A stretch of DNA of 64,000 bases from Bradyrhizobium genosp. L. Lineage in GTDB: Bacteria; Pseudomonadota; Alphaproteobacteria; Rhizobiales; Xanthobacteraceae. Shown here piece by piece: positions 51,578 to 61,923 of the stretch (within the stretch, counting starts at the first letter, position 1; the number at the start of each line of letters is the position of its first letter). The position numbers and the translations under genes are program-made. The notes under the pieces were generated by a model that had not been told where the DNA came from, made no database searches, and saw nothing but the letters and a program-made list of their open reading frames with translations. Location: assembly GCF_015624485.1 (NCBI RefSeq), contig NZ_CP061378.1, positions 4,464,001 to 4,528,000 on the forward strand, written 5' to 3'.

Positions 51578-52306
51578 ATGGTTAACGACCGCCAAAGCCT
51601 TGATTTGACGACCTTTGCGCTGCCGGCGGGCGGCGGGAACGTCGAATGGCGGATCGCGGACCAGCCGGTGCCCTACCCCGATTCCCTCGCTGCCATGGAC
51701 GCCAGGGTGGCGGCGATCGCCGCAGGCACCGCGCCGGAGATGGTCTGGCTGTTGGAGCACCCGCCGCTCTATACCTCCGGCACCAGCGGCAAGGCCGATG
51801 ACCTGTTGAACCCGCGCTTTCCGACCTTCGAGAGCGGCCGCGGCGGCCAGGTCACCTATCACGGCCCCGGCCAGCGGGTCGCCTATGTGATGCTCGACCT
51901 GAAGCGGCGCCGGCCGGACGTGCGCGCCTATGTCGCCTCGCTGGAGGAATGGATCATCCGCACGCTCGCGGCCTTCAACGTCCGCGGCGAGCGCCGCGAG
52001 GACCGCGTTGGGGTCTGGGTTCGCCGCCCGGACAAGGGCGCGAGCCACGAGGACAAGATCGCCGCGATCGGCGTGCGGCTGCGGCGCTGGGTCTCGTTCC
52101 ACGGCATTGCCATCAATGTCGAACCCGACCTCTCGCACTTCAACGCGATCGTGCCCTGCGGCGTGGTCGATCCGCGCTACGGCGTCACCTCGCTGGTCGA
52201 TCTCGGGCTGCCGGTGACGATGGCCGATGTCGACATCGCGCTCCGGCAGGCGTTTGCCGAGGTGTTCGGTGACACCGCGGCGCGCCTGCCGGAAGCGACG
52301 ATCTAG
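51578..52306 (+). CDS. lipB: Octanoyl-[acyl-carrier-protein]-protein transferase LipB
   Basis: 242 residues. Moves octanoate from ACP to lipoyl domains in lipoate synthesis. The motif [13 protein letters not shown] and, in the second half, [20 protein letters not shown] (Lys just before in DKIAAIG, His in FHG) are intact, as is the catalytic-Cys region FNAIVPCGV. The start ATG has AGGG upstream. A dispersed palindrome follows the stop at 52321, possibly acting as terminator. Confidence 0.96.
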   Translation: MVNDRQSLDLTTFALPAGGGNVEWRIADQPVPYPDSLAAMDARVAAIAAGTAPEMVWLLEHPPLYTSGTSGKADDLLNPRFPTFESGRGGQVTYHGPGQRVAYVMLDLKRRRPDVRAYVASLEEWIIRTLAAFNVRGERREDRVGVWVRRPDKGASHEDKIAAIGVRLRRWVSFHGIAINVEPDLSHFNAIVPCGVVDPRYGVTSLVDLGLPVTMADVDIALRQAFAEVFGDTAARLPEATI

Positions 52307-52320
52307 ATTCTTGTTTTGAC

Positions 52321-52364
52321 GCGTTTTCTTCACGCGAACCGGTATCCACTTCGCTCGAAAACGC
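52321..52364. repeat. Dispersed imperfect palindrome, copy 2
   Basis: Starts GCGTTTTCTTCACGCGAACC and ends TTCGCTCGAAAACGC. It matches the copy at 33476 except for a few central bases. It lies 15 bases after the lipB stop and 10 bases before the stop of the convergent tautomerase gene, and could fold as a terminator-like hairpin for both. Confidence 0.75.
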
Positions 52365-52373
52365 TCTTGGGGT

Positions 52374-52799
52374 TCACGCCGCCTTCTGCGGCGCGACCTC
52401 GAGCTTGCCGGCGATGTAGCGGCGCTCCTGGGTCAGGCCGCCGAAGCCGTAGGCATCGCCTTTGACCTCGTCGACATGGGCGTAACTCTCATTGTGCAGC
52501 GGGCCGAGCAGCTCGCCCATGCGCTGGAACAGCGCGGCGAGATAGGCCGCCTTCTCGTCCTTGGTGTTGGTGCCCTCGGTGATGTGGATGTCGAGCCAGT
52601 AGCTCGCCAGCCTCTGCTCGGCGAGCGATTTGCCGCCGGCAAACCAGTCGGCGGCATCGGCCGGCTTCACGATGATGGCGGTGACCTTGGGATCCTTGTG
52701 CAGGATCTTTGCGGTGAGCTCCGAAACCGCGGCGGCGATGTCGGACTTCAGCGACGACGACTGGCGTGAGGTCGCGTAGGTGATGGTGATGAGGGGCAT
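52374..52799 (-). CDS. Tautomerase family protein (4-oxalocrotonate tautomerase-like)
   Basis: 141 residues. The mature N-terminus is Pro after Met (MPLITITYATSRQSSSLKSD), the catalytic Pro-1 of the tautomerase superfamily. It has two similar halves, with the second half lacking an N-terminal Pro. Substrate unknown. It is divergent from the LysR gene; a dyad lies between them. Confidence 0.88.
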   Translation of the reverse strand: MPLITITYATSRQSSSLKSDIAAAVSELTAKILHKDPKVTAIIVKPADAADWFAGGKSLAEQRLASYWLDIHITEGTNTKDEKAAYLAALFQRMGELLGPLHNESYAHVDEVKGDAYGFGGLTQERRYIAGKLEVAPQKAA

Positions 52800-52868
52800 G
52801 ATCGGTCTCCTTGGATTTATCGGTGCGGGTGAACCGCATGCCCCTTAGCTAGACCTTCCCCTACCATC

Positions 52869-52895
52869 TTGGTATCTTATCTATATCGATACCAA
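52869..52895. promoter_or_regulatory. LysR-type operator dyad
   Basis: TTGGTATC, 11 bases, GATACCAA: perfect arms with the spacing of LysR boxes. It lies between the divergent tautomerase (start 70 bases away) and LysR (start 21 bases away) genes, as expected for a site controlling both. Confidence 0.7.
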
Positions 52896-52915
52896 TGATA
52901 ATATTTCTTGATCAT

Positions 52916-53770
52916 ATGACCACACTCGACATCGATACCATCAAGGCCTTCCTGCTCGTCGCCGAACTGCAAGGCTTCACCCGCGCCGCCGAAGCGCTCG
53001 GCACCACGCAGGCCGCCGTCAGCATGAAGTTGCAGCGGCTGGAGACCGTGCTCGGCAAGCGGCTGGTCGAGCGCTCGCCGCGCGCGGTGCGGCTGACCGC
53101 CGACGGCGCGGCTTTCCTGCACAATGCCCGCGCGCTGATCGCGGCGCATGACCGCGCGCTGTCGGGCGAGCGGCCTGCGCGGCAGCGGCTCACGCTCGGC
53201 ATCAGCGACCACGCCGCAGGCCCAGAACTGGTGCCGCTGCTGGAGCGGCTGCACGCGATGGCCTCGCAGCTTGCGCTCGCGGTCACAATAGGATTCTCGC
53301 GCGCCATGCTCGACGCCTATGATTCCGGCGAGCTCGACGCCGTGATCGTGCGCCAGGAAGGCAGCCGGCGCGGCGGCGAGAAGCTCACTGAAGACCAGTT
53401 CGGCTGGTTCGCGGCCAAACGCTTCGTCTGGCCGCGCGGCGACGCGCTGCCGCTGGCAACGCTGGCGCCACCGTGCGGCGTGCGCGCCTTGGCGGTGCGC
53501 GCGCTCGAGAAAGCCGGCATCGCGTGGACGGAAAACTTCGTTGGCGGCGGCGTCACCGCCGTGGTCGCCGCCGCACTCGCCGGGCTGGCTGTGGCGCCCC
53601 TCGCCCGCCGTATCGCGCCGCCGGGCCTGATCGATATCGGACCGGCGCACAAGCTGCCGCGGCTCGGTGCGTCGAAAGTGATGCTGCATTCCAAGGTCAG
53701 CGAGCCTGCCAAGCTTGCCGCGCTGCGGACGCTGGCGGCGACGTTCCGCAGCATCGCCGCGGCGCCATAG
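52916..53770 (+). CDS. LysR-family transcriptional regulator
   Basis: 284 residues. The N-terminal HTH (IKAFLLVAELQGFTRAAEAL, TTQAAVSMKLQRLE) is followed by a periplasmic-binding-like effector domain (LTLGISDHAAGPELVPLLERL onward). It probably regulates the divergent tautomerase gene through the dyad at 52869. ATG at 52916 was chosen because it places the HTH at the N-terminus. Confidence 0.93.
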   Translation: MTTLDIDTIKAFLLVAELQGFTRAAEALGTTQAAVSMKLQRLETVLGKRLVERSPRAVRLTADGAAFLHNARALIAAHDRALSGERPARQRLTLGISDHAAGPELVPLLERLHAMASQLALAVTIGFSRAMLDAYDSGELDAVIVRQEGSRRGGEKLTEDQFGWFAAKRFVWPRGDALPLATLAPPCGVRALAVRALEKAGIAWTENFVGGGVTAVVAAALAGLAVAPLARRIAPPGLIDIGPAHKLPRLGASKVMLHSKVSEPAKLAALRTLAATFRSIAAAP

Positions 53771-53777
53771 CGCAAGC

Positions 53778-54203
53778 TCACATCGAGTGCGCGGCTGCTG
53801 CGAGCTCGCGCATCACAAATCGATAGGTCAGACCGGCGACCAATCCGGCCACAATGAACAGGCTGACGACGCCAGATGTCCATATCACCGGAGACGGCAC
53901 CAGCACGGTGATGCTCAACGCGCCGATCGCCGCACCGGCCAAGGCGAAGAAAGCCGCCGAGCGTATCTGGAATTCCTCGCTCAGCCAGATCGCGACGGCT
54001 GCAGGAAGGGCGGTCAGCAAACACGTCAGAACGAAGATCAGGGCGGAGGCCAGTGCACCCCCGACGATGCCGCCCAGCAACCGCATGACATCGCCACCGG
54101 AAGTGAACATCAGCAAGGTCTGACCAACGGAGGAGATCGCGGCCGTTGCGGCGCCACAGCCCGCAAGCCAGCTTCCAAATGCGCGGGAACAGGTGCTGGA
54201 CAT
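53778..54203 (-). CDS. Hypothetical membrane protein with four membrane segments
   Basis: 141 residues with four hydrophobic stretches: LAGCGAATAAISSVGQTLLM-like first segment, IVGGALASALIFVLTCLLTA, AAFFALAGAAIGALSITVLV, and TSGVVSLFIVAGLVAGLTYR. Short termini. GGGAGG lies 5 bases before the ATG at 54203. It lies 10 bases after the TIGR01777 gene, same strand, so it may be the last gene of that operon. No family recognised. Confidence 0.75.
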   Translation of the reverse strand: MSSTCSRAFGSWLAGCGAATAAISSVGQTLLMFTSGGDVMRLLGGIVGGALASALIFVLTCLLTALPAAVAIWLSEEFQIRSAAFFALAGAAIGALSITVLVPSPVIWTSGVVSLFIVAGLVAGLTYRFVMRELAAAAHSM

Positions 54204-54213
54204 CTCATCCTCC

Positions 54214-55650
54214 CTACAAGATTGCCTCGAATGCGCTGCGCAGGGTTTCGTGCCGGAACACAAAACCGTTGCTCAGCGCCTTGTTCGGCAGCACACGCTG
54301 GCCGCCGAGCAGCAGCTCGTTGGCAAAATCGCCGCCGACCGCGCGCAGCAGCGTGGCGGGCACGCGAACGATCGCGGGCCGGTGCAGTCGGCGCCCCAAT
54401 TCCTCGGTGAACTTGGTGTTGGTGACCGGGATCGGCGCGGTCGCGTTGATCGGGCCTGCGAGCTCCCGCCTGGCGATCACATGCGCGATCAGGCGCACGA
54501 GGTCATCGCGCTCGATCCATGACATCCACTGCTTGCCGGAGCCGAGCGGCCCGCCGAGGCCGAACTCGAACGGCGTCAGCATCCGCGTGATGAAGCCGCC
54601 ATCGGTGCCGACCACGAGACCGATCCGCAAATAAGCAATGCGCACGCCGTGATCGGCAGCGGGGCGCGCCGCATTCTCCCAGGCCTCGCACAGCTCATGG
54701 CTGAAGCAGGCATGGGATTTTGCCGACTCCGTCAGCACCTGGTCCTGCCAGAGCCCGTACCAGCCGATCGCGGAGCCGTTGACCAGCACCGACGGCTTGC
54801 GCTCCAGCCGTGCGATCAGCCTGACCACCTCGGCCGTCATGTCGAGCCGCGAGGCCACGATCTTGCGGCGTTTGGCTTCGGTCCACAGGCCGTTGCCGAT
54901 CGGCTCGCCCGCGAGGTTGACGATCGCGTCGATCTTCGCGTCGGCCGGCAACTGGTCGAGGCTGGTGATCAACGTGACCGGCGGTGGCAGCATGTCGGCC
55001 TTCGCCGGGTTGCGGACCAGCGCGATCACCTGATGGTCTGATGCCGTGAGGCCTGCGATCAGGCGGCTGCCGATGAAGCCGGTCGCGCCGGTGACGAGCA
55101 CGGTCTGCCGCGGCGGCAGCTTCTCGACCAGGCTTGCTGCCGGCACGCCGGTCATCCGCCCGAGCCGCCTCGCCGCGGCAAAGTCGCGCACGCCGAACAG
55201 CGCGGCACCGAATGCCGCCGCGGTTGCGAACATGCTGAGGAAGCCCGCAGAGGCCGGCACGATGCCCGTCCGCAGCATCGCCCAGTCGATCAGGGCCGGC
55301 ACCAGCAGAACGAGGATCGCACCATAGTTGATCGCGAGCAGGGTGTGGTTGATGCGCTCGCTCGGCGGCAGCTTGCGGCTCAGATCCTCCTCGACGAAGT
55401 CCATCAGCGTGATGACGACCTCGACGACCAGCACGACCATGACGGCGATCGCGAAGATGCCGTGCACCTCGAGCCAGCCGAGCACGAGGAACAGCAGCGC
55501 ATAGAGCATGTTGCGCACGCTGTGCAGCTTGAGCTCATGGCGCTGCGAGGGACGCCAGGCCAGCCGCTCGGTGAATTCATGGTGATAGAAGGTATCGAAC
55601 GCGCCCATCGCGATCTGTATCGTGATCAGCGTCCACAGCAGCGGCGTCAT
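54214..55650 (-). CDS. TIGR01777 family NAD(P)-binding epimerase fused to N-terminal membrane domain
   Basis: 478 residues. Residues ~1-160 have four to five membrane segments (LLWTLITIQIAMGAFDTFYH, MLYALLFLVLGWLEV, AVMVVLVVEVVITLMDFVEE, LLAINYGAILVLLVPALI). The rest is an SDR-like epimerase: VLVTGATGFIGSRLIAGLTA (GxxGxxG), DAIVNLAGEPIGNGLWTEAKR, VNGSAIGWYGLW (Ser-Tyr), typical of TIGR01777/SDR39U1. Most members lack the membrane part, so this is a fusion. Its start ATG lies inside the stop of the DUF4166 gene (ATGA overlap), with GGGAGG ahead. Role unknown; DUF4166-like proteins suggest lipid or cofactor handling. Confidence 0.88.
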   Translation of the reverse strand: MTPLLWTLITIQIAMGAFDTFYHHEFTERLAWRPSQRHELKLHSVRNMLYALLFLVLGWLEVHGIFAIAVMVVLVVEVVITLMDFVEEDLSRKLPPSERINHTLLAINYGAILVLLVPALIDWAMLRTGIVPASAGFLSMFATAAAFGAALFGVRDFAAARRLGRMTGVPAASLVEKLPPRQTVLVTGATGFIGSRLIAGLTASDHQVIALVRNPAKADMLPPPVTLITSLDQLPADAKIDAIVNLAGEPIGNGLWTEAKRRKIVASRLDMTAEVVRLIARLERKPSVLVNGSAIGWYGLWQDQVLTESAKSHACFSHELCEAWENAARPAADHGVRIAYLRIGLVVGTDGGFITRMLTPFEFGLGGPLGSGKQWMSWIERDDLVRLIAHVIARRELAGPINATAPIPVTNTKFTEELGRRLHRPAIVRVPATLLRAVGGDFANELLLGGQRVLPNKALSNGFVFRHETLRSAFEAIL

Positions 55651-56312
55651 GACGAGGCCTCCCTGAACACGGCCGACTGACGGATCAGCCGGCCCAAACG
55701 CGGGTGGATGAGCTCGAGCGTGAAGCGGAAATCGCCACAGCCGAGGTCGGAATGGGTAACCGTAAGATCGCCGGGGGTGAGCCAATCGGGCAGATGCAGC
55801 CGCAGCGGGCCGAACTGCAGCGCGTAGCCGACGCTGTGAAACACCAGCGCCTCCTGCTCGACCGCGATGCGCAGCGCCATGCTGACGCCGCAGCCGACAT
55901 ACTCTTCCAATCCGGTCGGGCCGGCAAAGCGCTTGGCGGAATGGATCACCTGCGGAAAGCCGTCGCGGCGCGCGCAGATGCGGGTCCAGATCTGGCCGCC
56001 GCTCGCGGCGTCCTCGGTCACGGTGACGATCATCGGCACGCCCGTCTCGCTGGCGGTCGGGAACGGGCCGCCGATCAGCCGCGCGGCCTGCGCCAGCCAC
56101 CAGCCGGCGCGGCTCGACCAGGCCTCGTCGACCTCGCCGACATAGACGACGGTGCTGCCCGCCTCGAAGCGTTTTGAAAACCGCCGCCAGATCGCGACCG
56201 GCAGGCGGCCCCAATCCTCGTCAGAGAGCAATGCGCGGAAACGATGATCGTCGAGCAGTTTTGTGTCGGAAGCCGGCGCTGTCTTGAGATTTTGTCTTCT
56301 CGCGGACGCCAT
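55647..56312 (-). CDS. DUF4166 domain protein
   Basis: 221 residues. Typical elements: RFRALLSDEDWGRLPVAIWR, AGWWLAQAARLIGGPFPTA, WTRICARRDGFPQVIHSAKR, FGPLRLHLPDWLTPGDLTVT. The family sits next to TIGR01777 proteins and regulators in many proteobacteria; function unknown. It lies between the GbsR regulator (24 bases upstream) and the fused epimerase (4-base overlap), so the three are one operon. Confidence 0.9.
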   Translation of the reverse strand: MASARRQNLKTAPASDTKLLDDHRFRALLSDEDWGRLPVAIWRRFSKRFEAGSTVVYVGEVDEAWSSRAGWWLAQAARLIGGPFPTASETGVPMIVTVTEDAASGGQIWTRICARRDGFPQVIHSAKRFAGPTGLEEYVGCGVSMALRIAVEQEALVFHSVGYALQFGPLRLHLPDWLTPGDLTVTHSDLGCGDFRFTLELIHPRLGRLIRQSAVFREASS

Positions 56313-56336
56313 CGCACACTCCCGTACTGTCGCCCT

Positions 56337-56894
56337 CTATTTGGCTCTGCCTGTGGGCAGGAAACTCACGATCTTCTCGCCGAGCCTGATCAGCGCCACC
56401 AGGCGCGGCCGCGGCACGTTCAGCATCTGCGCGTACCAGCGGTCGACCAGCTCGGTGAAGGTCAGCATCTCCTTCAGCCGCTTGCTGGCGACCGGGCTCA
56501 TGGCCGGATCATCGGCGGCATCGGAGACGCAGGCACGCAGCGCCGCGAGCGCCGGATCGATCTCGCGCTCCTTGCGGCCGGCCGCGATCTTCGCCGCGAC
56601 CTCCCAGATGTCGGTCTCCGCCTCGAAATGATCGCGGCGGTCGCCGAGGATCGGCACCCGGCGGATCAATCCCCAGGACAAGAGCTCCTTGATCGAGTTG
56701 GAGACGTTGGAGCGCGCCATGCCGAGCGTGTCGGCGATGTCCTCCGCCGTCATCGGCGCTTCCGCCAGATAGAGCAGCCCGTGGATCTGGCTGACCGAGC
56801 GGTTGACCCCCCATTGGTCGCCCATGTCGCCCCAATGCAGGATGAAGCGCTCGACGGCGGCGGGAAGTTTCTTCTTGGCGGTTATTTCTGTCAT
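56337..56894 (-). CDS. GbsR/MarR-family transcriptional regulator
   Basis: 185 residues. Winged-helix domain: GLLYLAEAPMTAEDIADTLG, ARSNVSNSIKELLSWGLIRR (recognition helix), VPILGDRRDHFEAETDIWEV (wing, GbsR-type). A helical C-terminal half is probably the dimer interface. First gene of an operon with DUF4166 and TIGR01777. The start codon sits in the middle of a perfect 22-bp palindrome, the likely autoregulatory operator. Confidence 0.92.
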   Translation of the reverse strand: MTEITAKKKLPAAVERFILHWGDMGDQWGVNRSVSQIHGLLYLAEAPMTAEDIADTLGMARSNVSNSIKELLSWGLIRRVPILGDRRDHFEAETDIWEVAAKIAAGRKEREIDPALAALRACVSDAADDPAMSPVASKRLKEMLTFTELVDRWYAQMLNVPRPRLVALIRLGEKIVSFLPTGRAK

Positions 56895-56904
56895 GACAGA
56901 AATA
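56883..56904. promoter_or_regulatory. Perfect 22-bp palindrome over the GbsR start codon
   Basis: TATTTCTGTCA followed by its exact complement TGACAGAAATA. On the minus strand the centre falls in the start codon, so the first codons (M-T-E-I) form the right half. A dimeric regulator bound here would block its own transcription or translation initiation. The adjacent bases AT-rich to 56910 may include the -10 box. Confidence 0.8.
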
Positions 56905-57087
56905 TCAGATAATTCGGATTGGAAGTCAAGACCAACCAGCGGCCGTCAAAAACGTCGGGCCTGCCCGGTTCACCAGATCCGGGGATGCCATTCGTCGCGG
57001 GTGGACAAGTTTTCCTTTGCGGTGCCGAGGCCGCGGTCCAAGCTGAGGTGGATGCGAGCCGGGTTCATGCCAGGAGGAGATTGCACC

Positions 57088-57900
57088 ATGCAAGCGTCCG
57101 ACAAGGCGTTCGTTGGGTCGATTCCAGAGCTTTACGACCAGCTCTTCGTGCCGATGATCTTTGAACCCTACGCACGTGACCTGGCGCACCGCGCCAAGGC
57201 TCTCGGACCGCGTGACCTGCTCGAGACCGCCGCAGGCACCGGCGCTGTCACGCGCGCATTGTGGTCAGCGCTCGGCCGCGACACTCGCATCGTGGCGACC
57301 GACCTCAACGAACCGATGCTCGCGCGCGCAAAGTCGCAGATGCCGGACCAGGCGGATGTCAGCTGGCAACAGGCCGATGCGCTTGCGCTGCCGTTTGAGG
57401 ACGCAGGCTTCGACGTCGTCGCCTGCCAGTTTGGCGTGATGTTCTTTCCCGACCGGGTCAAAGGCTACGCCGAAGCCCGCCGCGTGCTCCGCCCCGGCGG
57501 CCGCTTTCTGTTCAATGTCTGGGACAGAATCGAGGAGAATGAGTTTGCGGATGTCGTGATCCAGACGCTGCAGACCGTATTCCCGGACAACCCTCCGCAA
57601 TTCCTGGCGCGCACCCCGCATGGCTACCACGACGTAGCGCGCATTCGCGCCGACCTGACCGCCGCAGGGTTCAAGGACATAGCGATCGAGACGGTCACAC
57701 ATCGGAGCCACGCGGCGTCCGCGTGGAATGCGGCCATCGCCTTCTGCCAGGGCTCGCCGATGCGCGGCGAGATCGAGAGCCACGGCGGGCAAAGCCTCGA
57801 AATGGCGACCCAGCGTGCTGCAGACGGGCTGGCACGTCGCTTCGGCACCGGGGCAATCGAAGGCCGGATCCAGGCGCTGGTGATGTCGGCCGTCGCGTAA
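57088..57900 (+). CDS. Class I SAM-dependent methyltransferase
   Basis: 270 residues. SAM-binding motif I LLETAAGTGAVTRALWSA, acidic end of motif II IVATDLNEPMLARAKSQ, DALALPFEDAGFDVVACQFG and the helix ARRVLRPGGRFLFNVWDRI typical of UbiE-like enzymes. Substrate unknown. AGGAGGAGA lies 9 bases before the ATG at 57088, which decides the start against longer alternatives. Confidence 0.93.
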   Translation: MQASDKAFVGSIPELYDQLFVPMIFEPYARDLAHRAKALGPRDLLETAAGTGAVTRALWSALGRDTRIVATDLNEPMLARAKSQMPDQADVSWQQADALALPFEDAGFDVVACQFGVMFFPDRVKGYAEARRVLRPGGRFLFNVWDRIEENEFADVVIQTLQTVFPDNPPQFLARTPHGYHDVARIRADLTAAGFKDIAIETVTHRSHAASAWNAAIAFCQGSPMRGEIESHGGQSLEMATQRAADGLARRFGTGAIEGRIQALVMSAVA

Positions 57901-57909
57901 GGCGGCGCC

Positions 57910-58209
57910 TTACACTGTCGGCAGGAACGAAAACCGCTCCCCTGCCCGCCGCAGGTTGAGGAGATCGGAATGACCGGGCTCGGCCTGCACGGCGTCGACG
58001 TGCGCGAAGGTCGGTCCGCGGTGGCAAGCTGCGATCATCCCGGACACGACGTCGGGGGCTCCGGAAAACACCGCCTCGACGCTGCCGTCGCGGCGGTTGC
58101 GCACCCAACCTTCGAGGCCGCGCGCGGTCGCCTGCTCGGCGACCCAGGCGCGGTAGCCGACGCCCTGGACGCGGCCGCTGATCATGACGTGGCGGGCCAC
58201 GCCGCTCAT
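57910..58209 (-). CDS. acyP: Acylphosphatase
   Basis: 99 residues. [14 protein letters not shown] carries the catalytic Arg of the GRVQGVGYR motif; [17 protein letters not shown] supplies the catalytic Asn. Hydrolyses acyl phosphates. Its start overlaps the stop of the upstream gene by 4 bases, so they are co-transcribed. Confidence 0.95.
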   Translation of the reverse strand: MSGVARHVMISGRVQGVGYRAWVAEQATARGLEGWVRNRRDGSVEAVFSGAPDVVSGMIAACHRGPTFAHVDAVQAEPGHSDLLNLRRAGERFSFLPTV

Positions 58210-59072
58210 TTTTTCAGGCCAAGAAACTCGCCGCCGCGCGTCTTCATCTCCACCTCGCGCATCACGCGGCCGGTGAGCTCGGACGACGCGATACCCTTGA
58301 GGTTCTTCGGCGAGGTGCCGTCGCGCAGCGCCTTCAGCGTGTCGTAGACGGCTTGCGTAGCGGCCGCGAACGGCGCGTGGCCCTGCAATGCGATCCGAAC
58401 GCGCTGACTTGCCAGATAGTCGAGCGCGGTCATCTCCTCCGGCGCGCCGCCGAGCACGATCGGCAGTTTTGTCGCAGCCGACAGCGCCTCGAGCTCACTG
58501 CGCGACTTGATGCCGGTGAAGAACAATCCGTCGACACCGACCGCCTCATAGGCCTTGGCGCGCGCGATCGCGTCGTCGAGACCGGTGATCGAGACGGCGC
58601 CGGTGCGGCCCAGGACGACCAGCGAAGGATCACCGCGGCCATCGAGCGCGCCCTTCATCTTGCCGACGCCCTCCGCGAGCGAGATCAGCTGTGTCTTCGC
58701 CTCGCCGAACGCCTGCGGCAGCAGCGTGTCCTCGATGGTGAGGCCGGCGGCGCCGGCGGCTTCCAGCTCCTGCACGGTGCGGCGAACATTGAGCGCATTG
58801 CCATAGCCGTGGTCGGCATCGACCAGGAACGGCAGCGTTGAGGCCCGCGACATCCGCCGTACCTGCTCGGCGAGCTCGGTCAGCGTGATCAGCGCGATGT
58901 CAGGGTCGCCGAGCACGGCGAACGAGGCCACCGAGCCGCCGAACATGCCGAGCTCGAAACCGAGGTCTTCCGCGATCCGGATCGAGGTCGCGTCGTAGAC
59001 CGAGCCCGGACGGATGCAGGTCGACCCGGAGAGAATCGAACGGAGGGATTCACGTCGTTTGCGAAAGGCCAC
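58206..59072 (-). CDS. Oxaloacetate decarboxylase family protein (isocitrate lyase/PEP mutase superfamily)
   Basis: 288 residues from the GTG at 59072, which has AGGAG 8 bases upstream and gives the usual length. [38 protein letters not shown] (metal and active-site Asp), [14 protein letters not shown] and [20 protein letters not shown] match the bacterial oxaloacetate decarboxylase branch, which splits oxaloacetate to pyruvate and CO2. The gene downstream is acyP. Confidence 0.92.
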   Translation of the reverse strand: MAFRKRRESLRSILSGSTCIRPGSVYDATSIRIAEDLGFELGMFGGSVASFAVLGDPDIALITLTELAEQVRRMSRASTLPFLVDADHGYGNALNVRRTVQELEAAGAAGLTIEDTLLPQAFGEAKTQLISLAEGVGKMKGALDGRGDPSLVVLGRTGAVSITGLDDAIARAKAYEAVGVDGLFFTGIKSRSELEALSAATKLPIVLGGAPEEMTALDYLASQRVRIALQGHAPFAAATQAVYDTLKALRDGTSPKNLKGIASSELTGRVMREVEMKTRGGEFLGLKK

Positions 59073-59089
59073 GGCAGAGACTCCTTGTT

Positions 59090-59173
59090 CGTCATTGCGA
59101 GGAGCGCAGCGACGAAGCAATCCAGACATTCCTTGCCGCACCAATGGATTGCTTCGCTACGCCCGCAATGACG
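59090..59173. repeat. Dispersed palindromic element
   Basis: Left arm CGTCATTGCGAGGAGCGCAG (59090 onward, to 59124) and right arm TGGATTGCTTCGCTACGCCC to GCAATGACG (59145-59173) are complementary with a few mismatches and a ~20-base core. Elements with this GTCATTGCGAGGAGC arm are widespread in rhizobial and related genomes. It lies between the decarboxylase start and the pccA stop. It is a different family from the copies at 32752. Confidence 0.8.
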
Positions 59174-59184
59174 GGGGACAGCGG

Positions 59185-61200
<2,016 letters not shown>

Positions 61201-61372
61201 GCTCTTCTTGGGCTTCAGGGGCTTTTTGGGCTTTTGGGCAGGATCCTCCCCGCGCAATCCGGCACGGGCGATTGGGCGTCACCACTCCGTGGTACAGCAA
61301 ATCGTCCCGGAGGCAAGAGTGGCCCTGGCAAGAGCAGCCCTGCCTGGACTGCCAGGCAGGGTGAGCGGTATT

Positions 61373-61579
61373 TCAGCCCGAATAGGTCCTGAAGCGGCCG
61401 CGCGCATGGGCGTTCGAGACCGCCTTCATCAGCTCGCCGACCTCGTTCTCCAGGAATTCATTGGCCACGATCAGCGCCCGGATGGTCGCGCGCATGTCGC
61501 CGCCGCAGGCCGAAATGGCCTGATCGACAGCCGCCTCCAGCCCGTCATCATCCTGAGGTTCGGGCCGTGCAGACGTCAT
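61373..61579 (-). CDS. Small conserved hypothetical protein
   Basis: 68 residues, MTSARPEPQDDDGLEAAVDQ onward, then a long helix with a conserved look (AISACGGDMRATIRALIVAN, EFLENEVGELMKAVSNAHAR) and the end GRFRTYSG. I think it belongs to a small rhizobial family, but no function is known. A start at 61609 is possible. Confidence 0.7.
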   Translation of the reverse strand: MTSARPEPQDDDGLEAAVDQAISACGGDMRATIRALIVANEFLENEVGELMKAVSNAHARGRFRTYSG

Positions 61580-61613
61580 GGAAGTATCCGGGATCAGTTG
61601 ATGCCGCATGTTC

Positions 61614-61763
61614 CTATTTTGTTCTCATCAAGTCAATCGGATCTTTCGCTCCGGGTGCCGTCTCCCGGCGCGGCTTCTTCGTCCGGCACAGGCGCGCGAT
61701 GGTTTGCAGGGTCCAATAGTCGGTGACGAGCTCGTAGATGAAACGGATGATCCACTCGGCCAT
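61614..61763 (-). CDS. Possible very small conserved protein (49 residues)
   Basis: Product MAEWIIRFIYELVTDYWTLQ, then TIARLCRTKKPRRETAPGAK and DPIDLMRTK. A short amphipathic helix with aromatic residues is followed by a basic tail, which suggests membrane association. GGAAGGG lies about 7 bases before the ATG, a good ribosome site. It ends 4 bases from the possible longer start of the preceding frame, same strand. Confidence 0.55.
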   Translation of the reverse strand: MAEWIIRFIYELVTDYWTLQTIARLCRTKKPRRETAPGAKDPIDLMRTK

Positions 61764-61923
61764 CCGCACGCCCTTCCAATGCCAGCGCCGCCTGTTTAGG
61801 TCGCCTGCAACGGTCGGCGATGTGACGCCGCGCACGCTGGGGCAACAAGCAGGCCTTGGTTGGATCGTGCCACCCTGTGCTAGAAGTTCGGCTGCCCCAC
61901 CGCCAAAGGCCTGAAGTGAAAGC

